Origin: Streptomyces curacoi
GTDB lineage: Bacteria > Actinomycetota > Actinomycetes > Streptomycetales > Streptomycetaceae
Length of the DNA stretch: 64,000 nt
Reading direction: 5' to 3'
Assembly: GCF_001513975.1 (NCBI RefSeq)
Contig: NZ_KQ947997.1
Span: 1 to 64,000 of the forward strand
Below are positions 60,113 through 64,000 of the stretch, in pieces (position 1 is the first letter of the stretch; the number at the start of each line of letters is the position of its first letter). Below the pieces are notes generated by a model. The model did no database searches. It was not told the origin of the DNA and worked only from the letters and a program-made list of their open reading frames with translations. A program made the position numbers and the translations under genes.

Positions 60113-60141
60113 AAGCCGGTCCACCAGAGGTGGACCGGCTT
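60113..60141. terminator. Terminator between thiD and rpmB
   Basis: 12-13 bp stem AAGCCGGTCCACC/GGTGGACCGGCTT preceded by an A run and followed by TCGTG; convergent position. Confidence 0.85.
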
Positions 60142-60181
60142 CGTGCGGCGAACCAGCAGTGGCCGCGCGCTCAGCTGAGCG

Positions 60182-60367
60182 TCAGCGCGAGACCTTGCCG
60201 GCCTTGATGCACGAGGTGCAGGCGTTCACGCGCTTCGGCGTCCCGCCGACCACGGTACGCACACGCTGGATGTTCGGGTTCCAGCGGCGGGACGTACGGC
60301 GGTGCGAGTGCGAGATGTTGTTGCCGAAGCCCGGCCCCTTGCCGCAGACGTCGCAGTTGGCAGCCAC
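60182..60367 (-). CDS. rpmB: Ribosomal protein bL28
   Basis: A 61-residue 50S protein: ANCDVCGKGPGFGNNISHSH, RRTSRRWNPNIQRVRTVVGG, NACTSCIKAGKVSR. The two CxxC pairs show the zinc-binding (C+) form, which in Streptomyces is the zinc-replete copy. ATG 60367 is preceded by GGAGTGACCCGTGGCTGCC-type sequence with GGAG. Divergent from the DAK2 gene over 256 bp. Confidence 0.95.
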   Translation of the reverse strand: MAANCDVCGKGPGFGNNISHSHRRTSRRWNPNIQRVRTVVGGTPKRVNACTSCIKAGKVSR

Positions 60368-60623
60368 GGGTCACTCCAAAGACTTCAGATGCACTTACGG
60401 TTAATCCCGGCATGCCGGGATCAAGATCTAGGATCAGAGATCTGAGTGGCGGTGCCAGGGGAACGGCCCGATGTGGATCGGGCAACCGGAGCAGCATACA
60501 ACGGCTGCGCCAGCAGAACGAAACTACCATGGCTGCTCAGGGGCCCGCTCCCGGCCCTCTTCCGGTGCGCACCGGCCCTGGGTCTACGCTGCGTGCCACG
60601 TCCAGCAGCTCAGGGAGGCGCAG

Positions 60624-62318
60624 GTGGCGCAGGTGCCGCAGACATTCTTCGATGCTCTCGCGGTGCGCACCTGGTGCGGCCTCGCGCTGGAGTCGCTCGG
60701 TCGCGCGCGTGAGGAGATCGACGCGATCAACGTCTATCCCGTGGCCGACGGGGACACCGGCACGAACCTGTATCTGACGGTGGAGTCGGCGGTCGCGGCG
60801 GTGGAGGCCGTGTTCACCGCGTACGACGTGGGCAGGCCCACCCTCGCGGACGCCGTCCGCGCGATGGCGCACGGGGCCCTGATCGGCGCCCGGGGGAACT
60901 CCGGGACGATCCTCGCCCAGCTGCTGCGCGGCATGGCGCAGGTGCTCGCCACCGACGGTGAGACGGCTCACACCGATGGTCCCGGTCTCCGTCTCGCCCT
61001 GCGGCACGCGGCCGACTCCGCCCGCCAGGCCGTGGCCCACCCCGTCGAGGGCACCGTCCTCACGGTCGCCTCGGCCGCCGCGGACGCGGCCGGTGGGGCC
61101 GAGGGCGACGACTGCGGGGCGGTCGCCCGGGCGGCCTACGAGGGGGCGCGTGCGGCGCTGGCCGCGACGCCCGGGCAGCTGGCGGTCCTGGAGCGCGCGG
61201 GGGTGGTCGACGCCGGCGGACGCGGACTGGTGGCGGTGCTGGGTGCGCTGGTGGAGACGTTCACGGGGGAGACGGTCGCCGCGGTCTCCGGGGTGCACGC
61301 GCGCGTGGAGGGCGCTCCGCACCCCGCCGCTGCCGCTGGTGACAGCGCCCCCCTCGCCGCCGCCGAGGAGTGCGCTGACGTCCTGCAGGCGGGCGGCCCC
61401 GCGTTCGAGGTGATCTACCTCCTGGAGGCCGACGACGCGGCCGTGGCGCGGCTGCGGGAGCGGCTCGACACCCTCGGGGACTCGCTGGTCGTGGTCGGGG
61501 GCGACGGGCTGTGGAACGTGCACGTGCACGTCGACGACGCCGGTGCCGCCGTGGAAGCCGGCGTCGAGGCCGGACGGCCGTACCGGATCCGGATCACCCA
61601 CTTCGGGGCCGGCGACGTGCACACCACGGGGGGTGAGCGGCCGGCCCCGGAGCGGGCCCAGCGTGCCGTGGTCGCCGTCGTGCCCGGTGAGGGCCTGGCC
61701 GGGCTGTACACCGAGGCCGGTGCCACCACCGTCCTCGCCCGTCCCGGGGAGCCGCCCGCGAGCGGCGAGCTCGTGGAGGCGGTACGGCGCGCCCACGCGC
61801 GCGAGGTCGTGCTGCTGCCCAACGACGCCGAGCTGCGCCACACCGCGGCCGCGGCGGCCGAGCAGGTCCGCACGGAGGGCATCCGTGTCGCGCTGATCCC
61901 GACCCGCTCGGCGGTCCAGGGCATCGCGGCGCTCGCCGTGCACGAGCCGGAGCGCCGCTTCGACGAGGACGTGGTGTCGATGACCTCGGCGGCCGGTGCC
62001 ACCCGGTACGCCGAGGTCGCCGTCGCCGAGCGCCAGTCCTGGACCATGGCCGGCATCTGCCAGGCCGGCGACGTCCTCGGCCTCATCGACGGCGACGTGG
62101 CCGTGATCGGCTCGGACGTCACGGCCACCGCCGAGACCGTCCTCGACCGCATGCTCTCGGCCGGCGGCGAACTCGTCACCCTCGTCCTCGGCGACGAGGC
62201 GCCCGAGGCGATCGCCGAGCACCTGGAGGCACGCGTGCGTGAGGCCTACCTCGCCGTCGACACGGTGGTGTACCGGGGCGGGCGGCAAGGGGCACTGCTG
62301 CTCATCGGCGTGGAGTGA
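60624..62318 (+). CDS. DAK2/DhaL-domain protein (YloV/FakA-like)
   Basis: A 564-residue protein: DhaL ATP-binding domain 1-~200 (EIDAINVYPVADGDTGTNLY, GALIGARGNSGTILAQLLRG, VEGTVLTVASAAADAA, GVVDAGGRGLVAVLGALVET), a middle domain with VVVGGDGLWNVHVHVDDAGA, and a C-terminal region (VVLLPNDAELRHTAAAAAEQ, LIPTRSAVQGIAALAVHEPE). Homologues include FakA, the kinase of fatty-acid kinase, which works with DegV-type FakB proteins; whether this one does is not known. GTG 60624 has GGGAGG upstream. Usually recG follows in Streptomyces; here it does not within the window. Confidence 0.87.
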   Translation: MAQVPQTFFDALAVRTWCGLALESLGRAREEIDAINVYPVADGDTGTNLYLTVESAVAAVEAVFTAYDVGRPTLADAVRAMAHGALIGARGNSGTILAQLLRGMAQVLATDGETAHTDGPGLRLALRHAADSARQAVAHPVEGTVLTVASAAADAAGGAEGDDCGAVARAAYEGARAALAATPGQLAVLERAGVVDAGGRGLVAVLGALVETFTGETVAAVSGVHARVEGAPHPAAAAGDSAPLAAAEECADVLQAGGPAFEVIYLLEADDAAVARLRERLDTLGDSLVVVGGDGLWNVHVHVDDAGAAVEAGVEAGRPYRIRITHFGAGDVHTTGGERPAPERAQRAVVAVVPGEGLAGLYTEAGATTVLARPGEPPASGELVEAVRRAHAREVVLLPNDAELRHTAAAAAEQVRTEGIRVALIPTRSAVQGIAALAVHEPERRFDEDVVSMTSAAGATRYAEVAVAERQSWTMAGICQAGDVLGLIDGDVAVIGSDVTATAETVLDRMLSAGGELVTLVLGDEAPEAIAEHLEARVREAYLAVDTVVYRGGRQGALLLIGVE

Positions 62319-62344
62319 GCGCCTTGCCGAGCCCGGCGGGGGGG

Positions 62345-64000
62345 CTAGCGCGGGTCCCGTTCCTCCACCACCTGAAGCATCTGCCCGGCTTCCGCCCGGC
62401 GCTCCTCGGCCGCCTCGGCGTTCTCGCCGGAGCCTTCGTACGCCGCCAGCACCGCACGCGCGCGTGCCGCGGCCTGTGCCGGACGGCCCAGGTCGGCCTC
62501 CAGCCAGCCCGCGGCGAGTTCGGCGCCGGTGCGGCTGTGCAGGGCCTCGTCGCCGAGGGAGGCGAACACCTCGACGGCCCGGGTCACCTGGGTCAGGGCC
62601 GCCTCCAGCGCGGCCCGGATCGACTCGTCCTCGGCGTCCTCGGCGGCGGAACGGGCGAGCAGGTCGCCGAACTGGCGATGGGTCTGACCGAGTTCGGCGG
62701 TGAGCCGGTCTCGCGCCTCCTCGTCGTGCGCCGCCGCCAGCGCCGCCGCGCACTCCCCGACCGCGTCGGCCATCAGCTCCGACGCCCTGTCGTCCCGGTC
62801 CGCCACGCGCAGCGCCAGCCACGCCCGGGCGCGCAGGGAGCGGACGAGGCCGTGGACGTTGCCGAGGTCGCGCCACAGGGTGCCCGCGCGCGTGTAGGCC
62901 TCGTCGGCCTCGGAGAGGAGCCCCGCGTGGCCGAGGGACTCGGCGGCGAGATGGGCGAGCGTGGCGTGGTCGTGCTGCTCGGGCCAGTGCCGGGCGGTCT
63001 CGGCCGCCTGCAGCCGGCGTTCCGCCGCGGCGCGGTGTTCGCCGAGCTCGCTCAGGCAGTCGCCGAGCCACCACTGCGTCTGGACGACCAGGCCCTCGCC
63101 GTGCGTCTCGGCGCTCAGGTCGGGCAGCGCCGACTCCAGCACCTCGGCGGCCTCCGCGAACCGCCCCTGCCGCAGCAGGACCCCGCCGAGCTGGTGCCGC
63201 GCCCAGGCGCCCAGCGTGCGGCTCTCGCCCGCCTCGTCGGCCCAGTGCGCCGCCTGAAGGGCGTGTTCGGCGGCCTCCTCGGGCAGCCCCCGGCCGCCGA
63301 GCACCTCCGCCAGCTGCAGATGCAGCTGGGCCCGCCCCGGGGCCTCCAGATGCGGTCCGCCGTGCTCCAGGGCCGCGCGCAGCGCCCGCTCCGCCTCCGC
63401 GGTGTCGCCGAGATGGTGCGCGAGCCCGGCCAGCCGGGCCTCGTACTCCACCGCGAACCACGGCAGACCCGCTCCGACGAACGCCGCCGAGGCCCGCGCG
63501 AACAGCTCCGCGGCCCGCTCCACGTCCCCGGCGAGCGCCGCCAGCTCCGCGAGCATCGCCTGCGCCTCCGCGGCCCGGGAGGCCAGCCGCACGTCGTCCC
63601 CGGCCCGCCCGTCGACGAGCGCGAGCACCTCACGGGCGGCGGTCTCCGCGTCGGCGAGGACGGCTTGGTCCACCGTGTCCTCGGCCTCGTGCACCCGGCG
63701 CATCAGAATCCGCGCCCGGCTCATCAGCACGGCCGCCGTCTGCCGGACCTCCGTGCCGTCCTCGGCGTACAGCGCGAGCACCCGGTCGTACAGGTCGGTG
63801 ATCGCCGCGAGGGCCTCGGGGAGCTGGCCCGCGAGAGCGCGTACGTAGGCTCCACGCGCGCGTGCCGCCAAGGCCTCCCCGGGGTCGCCCGCCTCCGCGT
63901 ACAGCTCGGCGGCCTGCTCGAACAGGGCGATGCCCTCGGGGCCCAGGTCCATCGCCCGGTGGTCGGCGATCTCCGCCCGGTCGCGGGCGTCCAGCTCGAC
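62345..64000 (-). CDS. Large tetratricopeptide-repeat protein (5' end outside window)
   Basis: At least 551 residues of helical TPR-type repeats, open to the window edge, so the N-terminus is missing. Repeats of the form AAELYAEAGDPGEALAARAR, AEDTVDQAVLADAETAAREV, HLGDTAEAERALRAALEHGG and HQLGGVLLRQGRFAEAAEVL recur every ~34-40 residues; the C-terminus is VEERDPR. No catalytic motif is seen in this part. An ATG at 63952 exists, but 16 further in-frame codons upstream fit the same repeat pattern. It converges on the DAK2 gene with a 26-bp gap. Confidence 0.75.
   Translation of the reverse strand, partial: VELDARDRAEIADHRAMDLGPEGIALFEQAAELYAEAGDPGEALAARARGAYVRALAGQLPEALAAITDLYDRVLALYAEDGTEVRQTAAVLMSRARILMRRVHEAEDTVDQAVLADAETAAREVLALVDGRAGDDVRLASRAAEAQAMLAELAALAGDVERAAELFARASAAFVGAGLPWFAVEYEARLAGLAHHLGDTAEAERALRAALEHGGPHLEAPGRAQLHLQLAEVLGGRGLPEEAAEHALQAAHWADEAGESRTLGAWARHQLGGVLLRQGRFAEAAEVLESALPDLSAETHGEGLVVQTQWWLGDCLSELGEHRAAAERRLQAAETARHWPEQHDHATLAHLAAESLGHAGLLSEADEAYTRAGTLWRDLGNVHGLVRSLRARAWLALRVADRDDRASELMADAVGECAAALAAAHDEEARDRLTAELGQTHRQFGDLLARSAAEDAEDESIRAALEAALTQVTRAVEVFASLGDEALHSRTGAELAAGWLEADLGRPAQAAARARAVLAAYEGSGENAEAAEERRAEAGQMLQVVEERDPR

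Noticed and set aside
1..64000. Mobile elements, integrases, att sites, CRISPR, rRNA
   Set aside because: I looked for transposase or integrase motifs, long direct repeats at tRNA ends and repeat-spacer arrays and found none.

Overview
The window is a stretch of chromosome from a Streptomyces or very close relative. GC is very high, nearly every third codon position is G or C, GTG/TTG starts are common, and several genes have leaderless starts. Gene order is that of a Streptomyces core region: cimA, accB-accE, two tandem conservons, gltX, ndgR, leuCD, hupS, cofC, plsC, gpsA, ddlA, thiL, thiD, rpmB, a fakA-like gene. From memory this matches the S. coelicolor neighbourhood around SCO5525-SCO5565. 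I see no IS element, prophage, CRISPR array or rRNA.

Region 1 (1-6.2 kb): an NCS1 permease faces a tight operon of a fused urease gamma/beta gene, a divergent urease alpha gene, an agmatine-deiminase-family gene, a Cys-rich small protein and a TetR regulator. No urease maturation genes (D, E, F, G) are present. The shared control region carries an inverted repeat that may be the TetR operator. Region 2 (6.2-9 kb): two secreted beta-propeller paralogues; the first is preceded by a 22-codon ORF with a TTA codon. Region 3 (8.9-10.8 kb): cimA, behind a short ORF with tandem ATT (Ile) codons and an intrinsic terminator, which looks like an isoleucine attenuator.

Region 4 (10.8-28 kb) is accessory and mostly about secretion and sugars: a GH30 glycosidase, a GH3 enzyme missing the core of its C-terminal domain, a Gly-tailed membrane protein whose 3' end overlaps that of an NB-ARC/TPR protein, a trypsin (sprT), a CmlR-like MFS exporter, a YdeI-like protein, a membrane pentapeptide-repeat protein, a YceI-like protein and a Tat-exported polysaccharide lyase 8.

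Region 5 (27.8-41 kb): accB-accE, then two conservons (cvnA-B-C-D: sensor-kinase-like ATPase, roadblock protein, DUF742 protein, small GTPase) in tandem on the minus strand. Their cvnD genes share a 197-bp identical block, which suggests gene conversion. Upstream lies a conserved-looking 59-residue peptide with two ANPRRT boxes.

Region 6 (41-48.6 kb): a lipoprotein, an I36-type inhibitor, an FAH-family hydrolase overlapping gltX, degraded sequence with a possible 36-residue membrane peptide, a HAD hydrolase, five tRNA genes (Gln, Glu, Glu, Gln, Glu), and a MerR regulator facing a DUF4188 gene across two 17-bp palindromes. Region 7 (48.6-62.3 kb) is core: ndgR divergent from leuCD with a large leader hairpin, hupS, cofC, plsC-gpsA, ddlA, a DUF3515 lipoprotein, a lone Lrp/AsnC ligand-binding domain, thiL-thiD, rpmB and a DAK2-domain protein. 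The window ends inside a large minus-strand TPR protein, where I would have expected recG.
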